A stretch of 64,000 nt of DNA from an uncultured Acetobacteroides sp. (GCF_963678165.1 NZ_OY782755.1:992001-1056000), one strand, 5' to 3'; counted from the first letter of the stretch, positions 17,619-27,090 are shown. Notes: generated from the letters alone by a model not told the origin. Translations and numbers: made by a program.

Positions 17619-17683
17619 TTATGTCAGTGTGCAGAAAAGGTACATTTAAATCAAAAAATGCAGTATTAAGAGGGGTAAAAATT

Positions 17684-19882
17684 ATGGCCGAAGAGGTTCG
17701 TGCATCATTAACGGAGTACTTAAAAAAGTACTTTGGTTTTTCTGGGTTCAAAGGAAACCAAGAAGCAATCATTCAAAATGTGCTGGATGGGAAAGACACA
17801 TTTGTGCTTATGCCCACAGGAGGAGGGAAATCGTTATGCTATCAGCTTCCTGCTCTTAAAATGGACGGAACGGCAATCGTAATTTCGCCCCTAATAGCAT
17901 TGATGAAGAATCAGGTTGACGCTATGCGCGCCTTTATGGAAGGTGCCGGGATTGCTCATTTCCTCAATTCTTCGTTGTCGAAAACCGCTATTGCCAAGGT
18001 TAAGGAAGATGTTGTTGCAGGGCGCACAAAACTCTTGTACGTTGCTCCAGAATCGCTCACAAAGGAGGAAAACATACAATTCCTTAAGCAGATAAAGATC
18101 TCGTTTTATGCAATTGATGAGGCACACTGTATCTCGGAATGGGGGCATGATTTTCGGCCAGAGTATAGAAGAATACGTCCAATTATAACAGAAATAGGTA
18201 AAGCCCCTTTGATTGCACTTACTGCAACTGCTACGCCAAAGGTTCAACACGATATTCAGAAGAATCTTGGAATGCTTGATGCAACGGTCTTCAAATCATC
18301 GTTCAACAGGCCAAACCTCTACTACGAGGTACGTCCTAAGCAGGATGCAACTAAGGAGATTATCAAGTTTATTAAAGCCAACAGCGGCAAATCGGGTATC
18401 ATTTACTGCCTAAGCCGGAAAAAGGTGGAAGAACTTGCAGATATACTTAAGGTAAATGGCATAAATGCTGTTCCTTATCATGCAGGGCTTGATTCGAATT
18501 CTCGTTCTGAAAATCAGGATAAGTTTTTGATGGAAGAAACCGATGTGGTGGTGGCCACCATTGCATTTGGCATGGGGATCGACAAGCCCGATGTTCGCTA
18601 TGTAATTCACTACGATATTCCCAAGAGTTTGGAAGGATACTACCAGGAGACTGGTCGTGCTGGCCGCGATGGGGGCGAAGGGAAGTGCATTACTTTTTAC
18701 AGCTACAAGGATATCCAGAAATTGGAGAAGTTTATGCATGGCAAGCCGATTGCCGAGCAGGAAATTGGGAAGCAGCTGCTTCAGGATACGGTTTCCTATG
18801 CAGAATCGTCGGTGTGCCGCAGAAAGATGCTGCTGCTCTATTTCGGTGAAGATTATACGCAGGAGAACTGTGGCTGCTGCGATAACTGCCTTAATCCGAA
18901 GGAACTGTTTGATGGAAAAGATGCCATTCTGAAGGCACTAGAGGTAATCGAAGAGCTGCAGGAGAAGTTTAAGTCCGACCATGTCGTAAACTTTTTGGTG
19001 GGCAACGCAACGGCGGGCATAAAAACCTACAAGCATAACACTAACGAACTTTTTGGGATTGGCAAAGACCGGGATGAAAAGTATTGGAATGGCATTCTTC
19101 GTCAAATGCTCATCAACCATTTGCTAACAAAGGATATTGAGAATTATGGTCTTCTAAAGATATCTCCAAAGGGACGTAAGTACATGGATGAACCATTCTC
19201 TATAATGATGGCAAAGGACCACGATTACGGAGAAGTTGATGACGATGACGTTGCAGGATCAGCCGCTGGCAAAGGTGGTGGTGCTGCCGACGAGGCGCTG
19301 TTTTCCCTTCTGAAGGATCTGCGTAAGTCGATGTCGAAGAAGCTGGGGCTGCCTCCTTTTGTGCTATTCCAAGATCCATCCCTCGAAGATATGTCCATCC
19401 AGTACCCTATCACGATGGAGGAACTTCAGAACATTACGGGGGTAGGGGTTGGAAAGGCCAAAAAGTATGGCAAGGAGTTTATCGAACTCATCAAAAAGTA
19501 CGTTGACGAAAATGAGATTGAGCGACCTCAGGATATGGTCGTAAAGTCGGTGGTCAACAAATCGGGGAATAAGGTTTTCATCATCCAAAGCATCGATAAG
19601 CGGATGGACTTGGGAGATATCGCCAATGCGAAGGGGATGGACATGAAGGATCTGTTGTCTGAAATGGAGGCAATCGTTAATTCCGGCACCCGAATAAATC
19701 TCGATTACTATATCAACGAAAATGTGGACGAGGATAAGCTCGAAGAGGTTTTCGACTACTTTAAGAACGAGGCGAAGACGGAGTCTATTCAGGAAGCGCT
19801 AGACTTTCTTGGAGAGGAGGATTATTCCGAGGAGGAGGTTCGGCTTATTCGGCTGAAGTTTATCTCTGAAATGGGCAACTAG
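17684..19882 (+). CDS. recQ: ATP-dependent DNA helicase RecQ
   Basis: 3'-5' helicase of recombination and fork repair. The 732-residue protein contains Walker A MPTGGGKSLCYQLPAL, DEAHCISEWGHDFRPEY, TATAT, the helicase C motif QETGRAGRDG, and the zinc-binding cysteines CRRKMLLLYFGE...CGCCDNC. An RQC winged helix and an HRDC domain (around residues 545-620) follow. A tail of about 110 residues after the HRDC domain is a Bacteroidota feature. The reading frame extends 96 bases further upstream, but the ATG at 17684 is preceded by AAGAGGGG and begins right at the conserved protein, while the -7 box lies inside the extension. Confidence 0.95.
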   Translation: MAEEVRASLTEYLKKYFGFSGFKGNQEAIIQNVLDGKDTFVLMPTGGGKSLCYQLPALKMDGTAIVISPLIALMKNQVDAMRAFMEGAGIAHFLNSSLSKTAIAKVKEDVVAGRTKLLYVAPESLTKEENIQFLKQIKISFYAIDEAHCISEWGHDFRPEYRRIRPIITEIGKAPLIALTATATPKVQHDIQKNLGMLDATVFKSSFNRPNLYYEVRPKQDATKEIIKFIKANSGKSGIIYCLSRKKVEELADILKVNGINAVPYHAGLDSNSRSENQDKFLMEETDVVVATIAFGMGIDKPDVRYVIHYDIPKSLEGYYQETGRAGRDGGEGKCITFYSYKDIQKLEKFMHGKPIAEQEIGKQLLQDTVSYAESSVCRRKMLLLYFGEDYTQENCGCCDNCLNPKELFDGKDAILKALEVIEELQEKFKSDHVVNFLVGNATAGIKTYKHNTNELFGIGKDRDEKYWNGILRQMLINHLLTKDIENYGLLKISPKGRKYMDEPFSIMMAKDHDYGEVDDDDVAGSAAGKGGGAADEALFSLLKDLRKSMSKKLGLPPFVLFQDPSLEDMSIQYPITMEELQNITGVGVGKAKKYGKEFIELIKKYVDENEIERPQDMVVKSVVNKSGNKVFIIQSIDKRMDLGDIANAKGMDMKDLLSEMEAIVNSGTRINLDYYINENVDEDKLEEVFDYFKNEAKTESIQEALDFLGEEDYSEEEVRLIRLKFISEMGN

Positions 19883-19904
19883 ATCATTTGTTGAATAAAA
19901 ATAT

Positions 19905-19938
19905 GCAACCCCGAACTTTTGGTTCGGGGTTGTTTTTT
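19905..19938. terminator. Bidirectional terminator between recQ and the permease gene
   Basis: Stem AACCCCGAAC / GTTCGGGGTT with a 5-base loop, T run on the plus side and A-rich flank on the other, between converging genes. Confidence 0.85.
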
Positions 19939-19969
19939 GTTATGCGATGCTTACTTCGCTTTCTGTAGG

Positions 19970-21208
19970 CTACTTTTTGTCGGTGTTCCCCTTGCTTACA
20001 TCGAATGCCTCGCGGAGGCCATCTCCTAAGAGGGTAAACGCAAGTACCATGAGCATGATGGCGGTTCCGGGGATGAAGGCGAGGTACGAGGCATCGAGTA
20101 TGATGTAGGCGTAGCTCTCCTTTAGCATGGCTCCCCACGATGGCATTGGCGGTTGGATGCCGACGCCAAGAAAGCTTAACCCCGACTCGATGAGGATGGC
20201 CGAGGCAAAGTTGGCGGCGGAGATGACAATGATGGGCCCCATGACGTTGGGGAGTATGTGGCGGATGATAATCCTCCAATCGCCAAATCCTAGGGCGCGG
20301 GCGGCATCTACGTACTCCTTCTCCCGGATGCTGAGCACCTGGCCGCGAACAATTCGGGCTACCTCTACCCACATGGTAAGCCCAACGGCAATGAAGATCT
20401 GCCAGAATCCTTTCCCCAAAACTAGCGTTACCGCAATTACCATTAGAAGGGTGGGGACGCTCCAAATTACGTTGATGAACCACATGGTTACGTTGTCGAC
20501 CCATCCCCTGAAGTAGCCGGCAACGGCGCCTAGGGTTATTCCGATAAGCAGCGATATGGCTACGGCAATGATGCCTACCGATAGCGATACCCTTGCCCCG
20601 ATAAGCATGCGGCTGAGCAAATCGCGCCCATACCGGTCGGTTCCGAGGAGGTACGACCGCTTAACGATCTGTGATTCCTGTACGGTTTTGGCAAGGGTGC
20701 TGTTGTCGATGGCGAGCCTTGTTCCATCAATGGTGGTAAAGTATGATTTGCCGTTGCGGATGGCTACGGTGCTGGGGTTGTCGATGGGGTACGCCATTTC
20801 GGCAAGCGTATAGCGGTGCTCGAGGGGTTGCTCGTTCGGGTAGGCCGTAAACTCTTTGGCGTAGATGTATCCGCCGCGGATGGTATAGGCGTTTATGGCG
20901 AGTTCCTTGTAGGCCGATTCCTTCCCGTTGGTCAGCTTGGCGAAGAGGCCGACTTCTTTTGGAACCGCTGCTTTGGGAAGGCGAAGAACTAGGGTGCTGA
21001 ACCCCGGCTTCTGTACGGCAATTTCGAGATGCTGGCTGTTGGAGTTGGGGCTAGAGTCTGGCGCAATTAAGTATCCTAGCAGGGCTAGGGTGCTTACGAT
21101 GATGATAAACCAGAGGGAGATCATTGCCCATCTGTCGCGCTTTAGCTTTCTCCATGATTGTGCCCAGGGTGACTGGCTTTCGGATCGTTGTATCTCCTCT
21201 CTTTCCAT
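19970..21208 (-). CDS. Oligopeptide/dipeptide ABC transporter permease (OppC/DppC type)
   Basis: Inner-membrane permease of a peptide-type ABC importer, 412 residues. The N-terminal SPWAQSWRKLKRDRWAM segment and first helix are typical of OppC. A periplasmic insert of about 150 residues follows, then LGTDRYGRDLLSRMLIGAR and five helices, with the EAA-type loop ARALGFGDWRIIIRHILPN and the family signature ESGLSFLGVGIQPPMPSWG. The start was placed at MEREEIQ because the OppC-type N-terminus begins there; it overlaps the upstream gene by 67 bases. No OppB, OppA or ATPase partner is in the window, so the transporter's other parts lie elsewhere. Confidence 0.88.
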   Translation of the reverse strand: MEREEIQRSESQSPWAQSWRKLKRDRWAMISLWFIIIVSTLALLGYLIAPDSSPNSNSQHLEIAVQKPGFSTLVLRLPKAAVPKEVGLFAKLTNGKESAYKELAINAYTIRGGYIYAKEFTAYPNEQPLEHRYTLAEMAYPIDNPSTVAIRNGKSYFTTIDGTRLAIDNSTLAKTVQESQIVKRSYLLGTDRYGRDLLSRMLIGARVSLSVGIIAVAISLLIGITLGAVAGYFRGWVDNVTMWFINVIWSVPTLLMVIAVTLVLGKGFWQIFIAVGLTMWVEVARIVRGQVLSIREKEYVDAARALGFGDWRIIIRHILPNVMGPIIVISAANFASAILIESGLSFLGVGIQPPMPSWGAMLKESYAYIILDASYLAFIPGTAIMLMVLAFTLLGDGLREAFDVSKGNTDKK

Positions 21209-22281
21209 GTAAATCTTGATGTCGTGCTGCCAATGGCCGTAAAGGTAATGTAGATTGGGTAAAGAGCCGCGCAAAGCAGAAAATATTTAGCCCACTTTTT
21301 TATGCCATTCGCTCGGAAATGAGCCGCTAGTAAGCCGTAGTCGAGCATCATTTTGGATGCCCATAGGGTAATTGCCAGCGTCGAGTGGGCGTGGTTGATT
21401 GTTGCCGCGATGGCGCACGAAAGGAGGGCGGCGTTGGCTAGGAAGACAAGGATGGCTACGGCCTTAGCGCTCCGGTCGCTGTAGTACTTTGTTTTAGAGC
21501 CCCAGCGCCTGCGGCGGTTGATGAAGTCTTTTAGGTTTTTGTCGGCATTGGTGGTTACGAGGTTGTCGCGCCCTGCAGTGAACCGAATCGTTCTGTGGTG
21601 CTGTTTGGCGTAGTGGAGCAGGAAAACGTCGTCGCCCGATGGCGTTTGTTCCGGGTTGAGGTTGGCCTCCATAAATATCTCCTTGCGAAAGGCCATGTTG
21701 GCGGCATTGCAGAAGATGGGCATGCCGATTCCGGCGGCACCAATTCCCGATGCGCTTAAGCTGGCGAACTCAACGGCGGCTAAACGTTCGAAAAAGGTGG
21801 TGGGATGGTAGGCAACCGGCCCGCATACGATGTCGGCTTTTGCGCCAATGAGGTTGTTGATGTTCGCGAGCCAGTACTTGGGCAGGCGGCAGTCGGCATC
21901 GGTGATGGCGATGATGCTGCTGCGGGCCGCCGATACGCCGGCCGAGAGGGCGGCCTTTTTTCCCTCCGATTCGTGGGGTAGGTTTACGACGCGAAGATTG
22001 CGGTGCTGCTGGCATTGGTGGTCGAGCTCGCGCTCGGTGCTGTCGGTGGAGTGGTCGTTTACGGCAACCACCTCGAAGTAGCTTGTTGGATAGTCTAGCG
22101 CTCGGATTGATTCGAAGAGGTGGGCGATGTTTTGCTCCTCGTTGCGGAGGCAGATGACGATGGTGATGAAGTAGCGGTGCTGGCTGGGGATAGGCTTATG
22201 CTCCCGAATACGGCTGTACCCGGCCGTAAATGCGGCAACCATCACCAAGTAGAGCGCCATTACGGCAATAAGTAGCACCAT
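21142..22281 (-). CDS. Family 2 glycosyltransferase, membrane-anchored
   Basis: A 379-residue processive-type GT2 enzyme. One N-terminal helix (MVLLIAVMALYLVMVAA) precedes the GT-A domain with ITIVICLRNEEQNI, VVAVNDHSTDST, the metal-binding TDADCRLP, SGDDVFLLHYAKQ and the acceptor-site NRRRRWGSK (QxxRW-like). Two or three C-terminal helices follow. An in-frame ATG at 22392 would add 37 residues, but that stretch runs into the 21-bp repeat array and looks non-coding, so the ATG at 22281 was chosen. The 3' end overlaps the permease gene by 67 bases. Sugar substrate unknown. Confidence 0.85.
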   Translation of the reverse strand: MVLLIAVMALYLVMVAAFTAGYSRIREHKPIPSQHRYFITIVICLRNEEQNIAHLFESIRALDYPTSYFEVVAVNDHSTDSTERELDHQCQQHRNLRVVNLPHESEGKKAALSAGVSAARSSIIAITDADCRLPKYWLANINNLIGAKADIVCGPVAYHPTTFFERLAAVEFASLSASGIGAAGIGMPIFCNAANMAFRKEIFMEANLNPEQTPSGDDVFLLHYAKQHHRTIRFTAGRDNLVTTNADKNLKDFINRRRRWGSKTKYYSDRSAKAVAILVFLANAALLSCAIAATINHAHSTLAITLWASKMMLDYGLLAAHFRANGIKKWAKYFLLCAALYPIYITFTAIGSTTSRFTWKERRYNDPKASHPGHNHGES

Positions 22282-22399
22282 ATCCCCAAAAAATTTTCGA
22301 AAGTTAACAAATAATGGGGAACTGCTGCTCCTGCTCCGAGGATTCATCCCTCCTTGGCGGTGCTCCACTGGCCTTGCGGGGTGCTGCGCCACCTGGTAT

Positions 22400-22785
22400 C
22401 GGCTCGGAGGCCCGAGGTTCGGGTTCTGGAATGGTTCGGATAGGTTCAGCGGCGCGCCTTTGGGGTGTTTGATCCCGGGTGATAGTTCCGGCGGCGCGTC
22501 CGTCCGCCCATTTGACGACCCGTTTAGGTCTTTTATCGCACCGTTTAGGTTTCGAGGCCCGAGGTTTCGGTTCCGGAATGATCCGTTTAGGTCTTTTAAT
22601 GGTCCGTTTAGGTTCGGAATCGAAAAATATCGTCGATTTATCCCAACCGACCGTCGATTAACCTAAAGGCTTCGTCGATCAACCTAAACGCATCGTCAAT
22701 TCACCCAAAAGCATCGATGTTGAACGTATTCGTTTAGGTCCTGGACGTATTCGTTTAGGTTCTGAACCTAAACGAAGGGCTGTAC
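22400..22785. repeat. 21-bp degenerate tandem repeat array with TTTAGGT words in both orientations
   Basis: Between aat and the glycosyltransferase. CGTTTAGGT occurs at 22521, 22542, 22584, 22605, 22731 and 22752, mostly 21 or 42 bases apart. CGTCGATTA-type units follow at 22631, 22652, 22673 and 22694, also 21 apart, carrying AACCTAAA, the reverse complement of the first word. GGCCCGAGG at 22409 and 22556 is separated by 147 = 7 x 21 bases. The array therefore switches orientation in its middle while broadly keeping the 21-base spacing, apart from a phase slip of a few bases. No gene here. Confidence 0.85.
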
Positions 22786-22802
22786 AGGGGGATGGTTGGC
22801 TT

Positions 22803-22829
22803 TTGGGGGCTGCGGCTCCTGCCCCCAAG
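22803..22829 (-). other. Hairpin immediately after aat
   Basis: TTGGGGGC / GCCCCCAA stem around an 11-base loop, ending 3 bases from the aat stop. It lacks a following T run, so its role as a terminator is uncertain. Confidence 0.5.
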
Positions 22830-22831
22830 GC

Positions 22832-23548
22832 CTAGAACTCGAAGTCGGTACGGAACCGGTTGGTCCAATCCTCCTTCTTCACCTCATCAATGTTGGCCTT
22901 GAGCTGCTCCATGAAGCGCGGACGGGGGATTTCCTCGGCGCCGAGCGAAAGGAGGTGGTCGGAGTATATCTGGCAGTCGACCAGCTGAAACCCTTGCTCC
23001 TGCAGGTTCTTCACCAGCATGATGAAGCCGAACTTGGAGGCGTTGCTGGCCTTGGCGAACATCGACTCGCCGAAGAAGCATCGCCCTAGAACGCCTCCGT
23101 AGAGGCCACCCACAAGCGCTCCATCCTGGTCCCACACCTCCACCGAGTGCATGAAGCCGAGCTGGTGCAGCGCGTGGCACGAGGCCATCATCTCATCCGA
23201 AATCCACGTGTTGTAGGGGTCCTCCTGGCCTTCGCGGGCAATGGTGCCGCAGCTGCGCACCACCTCGTCGAAGCAGGTGTCGAACGTTACGGTGTACTTC
23301 TTCGCCCGAAGCAGCTGGCGCATGCTCTTCGACACCTTAAGCCGGTGCGGGTAGAGCACAAAGCGGGGGTTGGGGCAGTACCAAACGGGGATATCGGCCG
23401 GATCGTACCAGGGGAAAATGCCCTCGGAGTAGGCCACCAGCATCCGCTCGGGCGTAATATCGCCCCCTACGGCAATCATTCCATCGTCCTCGGCGTCTTC
23501 CACCGGGGGAAAGTTGAGGTATTCGGTATTGAGGATGTAAACAGGCAT
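22832..23548 (-). CDS. aat: Leucyl/phenylalanyl-tRNA--protein transferase
   Basis: Adds Leu or Phe to N-terminal Arg or Lys of proteins, marking them for ClpS-dependent degradation by the Clp system. The 238-residue protein shows the family landmarks FPPVEDA, GDITPERMLVAYSEGIFPWY, the RFVLYPHRLKVSKS segment, WISDEMMASCHALHQLGFMHSVEVW and GGLYGGVLGRCFFGESMF. It starts 2 bases after the EamA stop and ends a three-gene group (lipid kinase, EamA, aat). No clpS is in the window. Confidence 0.94.
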   Translation of the reverse strand: MPVYILNTEYLNFPPVEDAEDDGMIAVGGDITPERMLVAYSEGIFPWYDPADIPVWYCPNPRFVLYPHRLKVSKSMRQLLRAKKYTVTFDTCFDEVVRSCGTIAREGQEDPYNTWISDEMMASCHALHQLGFMHSVEVWDQDGALVGGLYGGVLGRCFFGESMFAKASNASKFGFIMLVKNLQEQGFQLVDCQIYSDHLLSLGAEEIPRPRFMEQLKANIDEVKKEDWTNRFRTDFEF

Positions 23549-23550
23549 GG

Positions 23551-24450
23551 CTAGCGTTTTACGATAGGCGCCCTTCGGGCATTTAGGGTTACCTGCGAGA
23601 CGTACAGCCCCGCTAGCGTCACGGCAATCCCAACGAGGTTGATGGCGTTGAACCGATCGCCCTGCATGAAGTAGGCCGCAATCGCCGTAAATACGGGGAT
23701 CAGGTTGAGGAAGACGTTTATCTTGGCAATCGAAAAGTGCTTCAGCGAGTACGCGTAAAGCAGAAAGGCGATGATCGAGGCAAATGTGGTAAGCTTGAGG
23801 ATGGGGACCAGCGCCTCGCTCGTAAACATCGACGCGCTGAGCCTGTCGGTTGCCAGAAATACCGGGAGCATGAGCAGCGCGGCAATAATGCTCTGGTAGG
23901 TGACGATGCTGAACGAGTTGTACCGCAGGGTTAGCTTCTTTAGGCTAATAACGTAGCCAATGGCGGCAACCACGGCCCCGAACATCAGCGCGATTCCCAG
24001 AAGCGATCCCTTGGTCTGGCTGCCCGACTGGTAGGCAACAAGCACTACGCCTACTACGGACAGGAGTATGCCGATGGCGTTTTGTAGGCTGATTCTTTCC
24101 CTGAAGAAGAGGAACGCCCCAAGCGGCGTGAAGAGCGGAATGGTTGCCACAATAACCGCGGCCAGCGTCGACGATACCATGGTTAGCCCGTTGGCCTCGC
24201 AAAGGCTGTAGATGAATGGCTCGAAGAAGGCCATGGTCAGGAATAGCCTCAGGTCCTTAGCCTGGAGCCGCTGCACCTGCCGGAGCAGCAGCCCAACTAC
24301 CAGCAGCGCTACCGATGCCAAGGTGAGGCGAAAGGTAATTATCCCCGTAGGGGTAAAGTAGAGCAGCGCCGTTTTATACCACACAAAGGATAGGCTCCAG
24401 AATAGTATGGCTAGGATTACGGCGGTGTAAACCAGTAGGCTGTTTTTCAT
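23551..24450 (-). CDS. EamA/DMT family transporter
   Basis: A 299-residue inner-membrane protein with ten hydrophobic helices in two EamA repeats (about 8-140 and 155-290), the layout of the drug/metabolite transporter superfamily. The first helix WSLSFVWYKTAL and the second-repeat start GIALMFGAVVAAIGYVI fit. The substrate cannot be inferred. It sits 18 bases after the lipid kinase and 2 bases before aat, so the three form one transcript. Confidence 0.88.
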   Translation of the reverse strand: MKNSLLVYTAVILAILFWSLSFVWYKTALLYFTPTGIITFRLTLASVALLVVGLLLRQVQRLQAKDLRLFLTMAFFEPFIYSLCEANGLTMVSSTLAAVIVATIPLFTPLGAFLFFRERISLQNAIGILLSVVGVVLVAYQSGSQTKGSLLGIALMFGAVVAAIGYVISLKKLTLRYNSFSIVTYQSIIAALLMLPVFLATDRLSASMFTSEALVPILKLTTFASIIAFLLYAYSLKHFSIAKINVFLNLIPVFTAIAAYFMQGDRFNAINLVGIAVTLAGLYVSQVTLNARRAPIVKR

Positions 24451-24468
24451 GATGCTGCCTTTTTACTG

Positions 24469-25335
24469 CTAGAATACCACCTTTAGGCTCGATGGCTGTA
24501 CGGATATCTCCAGCGTTTTCCCCATTCGTCCAGGCTCGCCGTCGAAGTGGATGTAGTCCTCCTCCTCGCGTTCGATGGTGATGTTTCGCCCCCTGATGAT
24601 CTCTACGTATTGGCTGGATTCAATTTTTTTCAGAAACATCTTAGCCGCAAAGGCAGGACCCGAAATGAGCGGCAGCTTGGTAACTACCACAACATCCAGA
24701 ATTCCATCCTGAAGATCGGCTTGCGGAGCGATGTAGGCGTTGTTGCCATACTGCGATGCGTTGGCTACGGTTATCAGGAAGGCGCTGCGCGAGTACCTCT
24801 GCCCATCTACCGTGATGGTGTATGCCTTGGGCTTATAGCCGAAAAACTCCTTGATCGCCACCTTGGCGTAGGTGGTCAGGCCGCGCGATCCAGCCTCCGC
24901 AAATCGGTTTCCGATGAGCGCATCGAAGCCAACGCCAGCCGTACAGAAAAAGGCTACCCCGTTGATGTACGCCGCGTCTACTCGCTGCGATGGGTGTAGA
25001 AGAGCCACCTCCACCGCCTTGGGGGCGGTAAGCGGGATGCCCAGGTGGCGTGCCAGCCCATTTCCCGACCCTTGCGGAATAATGGCAAGCTCAGCATCCT
25101 TGCCCACCAGCTCGCGTGCCACCTCGTTGATGGTTCCATCGCCACCCACAGCCACAATTCTGCTGTACCCATCAGCCATAAGCTCGCGAGCTAGCTCGGC
25201 AGCATGGTTGGCACGGGCGGTATATACGATATCGGCTTGGATATGGTTGTTTGAGGCAGTATTGTTGATTATCTCAGGGAGCTTCGCCTTGTCCTTACCT
25301 CCAGATATGGGGTTTATGATGAATGCAACTTTCAT
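24469..25335 (-). CDS. Diacylglycerol/lipid kinase family protein (YegS/BmrU type)
   Basis: ATP-dependent kinase that acts on a lipid or sphingoid hydroxyl. The 288-residue protein has NPISGGKDK near residue 8, the nucleotide-binding VAVGGDGTINEVA near 62, PQGSGNGLARHLG near 86 and a C-terminal beta domain with the FDGEPGR segment near 265. Related bacterial enzymes phosphorylate diacylglycerol, phosphatidylglycerol or undecaprenol; the substrate here is open. A paralogue lies at 30000-30947. A TATATTTG -7 box lies 29 bases upstream. Confidence 0.88.
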   Translation of the reverse strand: MKVAFIINPISGGKDKAKLPEIINNTASNNHIQADIVYTARANHAAELARELMADGYSRIVAVGGDGTINEVARELVGKDAELAIIPQGSGNGLARHLGIPLTAPKAVEVALLHPSQRVDAAYINGVAFFCTAGVGFDALIGNRFAEAGSRGLTTYAKVAIKEFFGYKPKAYTITVDGQRYSRSAFLITVANASQYGNNAYIAPQADLQDGILDVVVVTKLPLISGPAFAAKMFLKKIESSQYVEIIRGRNITIEREEEDYIHFDGEPGRMGKTLEISVQPSSLKVVF

Positions 25336-25364
25336 GTTTACGCTTCTGCTTATTAAAACGGCAG

Positions 25365-25372
25365 CAAATATA
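25365..25372 (-). promoter_or_regulatory. -7 box of the lipid kinase-EamA-aat operon
   Basis: TATATTTG on the minus strand, matching TAnnTTTG, 29 bases before the kinase ATG. -33 element unclear. Confidence 0.55.
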
Positions 25373-25404
25373 GCAGGTCTATTTAGAGTTTGCTTTGATA
25401 TTGA

Positions 25405-25431
25405 AAATAAAAAAAGCGGGGATTCCCGCTT
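25405..25431 (-). terminator. Terminator of the parAB-DUF5683-MltD operon
   Basis: Minus strand AAGCGGG, 4-base loop, CCCGCTTTTTTTATTTT. The first stem base overlaps the last codon's TAA, so termination follows directly on the stop. Confidence 0.85.
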
Positions 25432-27064
25432 AATCTATTGTGATTTTGAGTACTTGTCCTGCTTTTAGATCTCTCGGCGAACGTAGGTTGTTTGCCTTCT
25501 GAATATCCTTTGGGGTAACACCCTTATACTTTTGAGCGATAGTCCAAAGATTGTCGTTCTTCCTTACGGTGTAGCGTATTACAGAGCCTTTCTCTACCTG
25601 CTCCTTAGCAACGTAAGGTTTTGCGGGCTCGTTTGCGCTTACGTTTATTGCTTGTACCGTTTCAACCTTAATAGAATCGGATGCCGCAGCCTTATTCTTG
25701 TTCTCAGATTCGTTTTTAATGGTCTTCTTCTCCACCTTTTGGGCTAGCAGAGGAGCTGCCTCGTATATGGCTAACCGTTGTCCCTTCTTTAGCTTGCCCT
25801 TCTTCGACGAGATCTTGTTCCATTCCTTAAGAGCCGAAACCTCAATGTCGTATTTCTTTGCAATGGAGGCAAGGGTCTCTCCCTTTCGTACTTTATGGTA
25901 GATCTTCTTTGTTCCTAAATCCGCGGCTTGGCTTGGAGAACCAGAAGAAGCCATTAGCGTTGGAAAGTTGTTTTGTACAAAGTAGATTGAGTCCTTTGCG
26001 TAAATATCTTTTTCTTTAGCAATAAAGGCGGTTGATATACCTGTAGGAAGTACAAGCGTATATGGCTTTTCTATTCCAGGAATGATGTCCTTCTTATACT
26101 GAGGATTTAGCTCGCGGAGCTCATCAACAGAAATGCCGAGCACATCGGATACCTGCTGGAAGTGAAGCATGCGGTTTACCTGAATTGAATCCGTATTTCG
26201 AGGCAACGGCATGGTACGGGGGATGAGCTTGTGCTCTTTGTAGAACTTTACGAGGTAGGCTGCTGCAATAAAGTTTGGAACGTATCCTCTGGTTTCCTTT
26301 GGAAGGAAGTTGTAGATCTCCCAGTAGTTTTTGCTGCCTCCAGCCCTTCTAATTGCCTTGTTCACGTTACGAGGACCGCAGTTGTAGGCTGCAATAACCA
26401 GCGTCCAGTCGTGGTATATCTTGTAAAGGTCTTTTAGAAACTTTGCCGCAGCTTCACTCGCTGCTACAGGGTCGCGTCGCTCGTCAACAAAAGAGGAAAT
26501 GTTAAGCTTATACTGCTTTCCAGTGCCATACATAAACTGCCAAAGCCCTGTCGCGCCAACTTTTGATACGGCAATAGGGTTGAGTGCCGACTCAATTATT
26601 GGGAGATAGCGAAGCTCCAATGGGAGATCGTACTTGTCTAGTGTCTGCTCTATTATTGGGAAGTAGTATTCTCTAAGTCCTAAGATTTTCTCCGAAACGT
26701 TTTTCTTGCGGATGATATACCATAAGATTGATGCACGAACAACGTTGTTGTAAGGCAAATCAATTAGTGATGGTACCTTAGCAAGTCGCTTCATGAATAC
26801 AGAGTCGGGAATGTCAGATTTAACCATTTCCTCATTGCTTAGAAAATCAGCGGCAAGGTTGGTTGTATCCAATACTTGCCATTCTGTTCTTGCTAGGAGA
26901 AGGCTGTCAATTCCCTTTTCGAATTGTCTTAGTTTTCCCTCATCTATTGCTAAATGCTTATCATCTCTGGTAGCAATCGATTTTGCATTGCATTGGTTTG
27001 CTGTCAAGCATCCTATTAGGATAATCGTAGCGAAGAAAAAAATAGCGCTCTTAGTGCTTGGCAT
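25430..27064 (-). CDS. Membrane-bound lytic murein transglycosylase D-like protein with two LysM domains
   Basis: Cleaves the MurNAc-GlcNAc bond of peptidoglycan. The 544-residue protein has a signal sequence with a plausible lipobox (LIGC). Its SLT domain spans about 130-290, with the catalytic glutamate in LPIIESALNP, followed by GATGLWQFM, AYNCGPRNV and ETRGYVP, all typical of MltD. Two LysM peptidoglycan-binding repeats lie near 388-432 (YHKVRKGETLASIAKKYD) and 500-543 (RYTVRKNDNLWTIAQKY). It is the last gene of the parA-parB-DUF5683 group, a conserved neighbourhood in Bacteroidota. Confidence 0.92.
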   Translation of the reverse strand: MPSTKSAIFFFATIILIGCLTANQCNAKSIATRDDKHLAIDEGKLRQFEKGIDSLLLARTEWQVLDTTNLAADFLSNEEMVKSDIPDSVFMKRLAKVPSLIDLPYNNVVRASILWYIIRKKNVSEKILGLREYYFPIIEQTLDKYDLPLELRYLPIIESALNPIAVSKVGATGLWQFMYGTGKQYKLNISSFVDERRDPVAASEAAAKFLKDLYKIYHDWTLVIAAYNCGPRNVNKAIRRAGGSKNYWEIYNFLPKETRGYVPNFIAAAYLVKFYKEHKLIPRTMPLPRNTDSIQVNRMLHFQQVSDVLGISVDELRELNPQYKKDIIPGIEKPYTLVLPTGISTAFIAKEKDIYAKDSIYFVQNNFPTLMASSGSPSQAADLGTKKIYHKVRKGETLASIAKKYDIEVSALKEWNKISSKKGKLKKGQRLAIYEAAPLLAQKVEKKTIKNESENKNKAAASDSIKVETVQAINVSANEPAKPYVAKEQVEKGSVIRYTVRKNDNLWTIAQKYKGVTPKDIQKANNLRSPRDLKAGQVLKITID

Positions 27065-27090
27065 AGGGGCTAATGTTAGTTTGGGTTAGG

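Noticed and set aside
22282-22392. N-terminal extension of the glycosyltransferase from the ATG at 22392
   Set aside because: The extra 37 codons are Arg/Ser/Pro-rich and border the repeat array; the membrane helix starts at the ATG of 22281.
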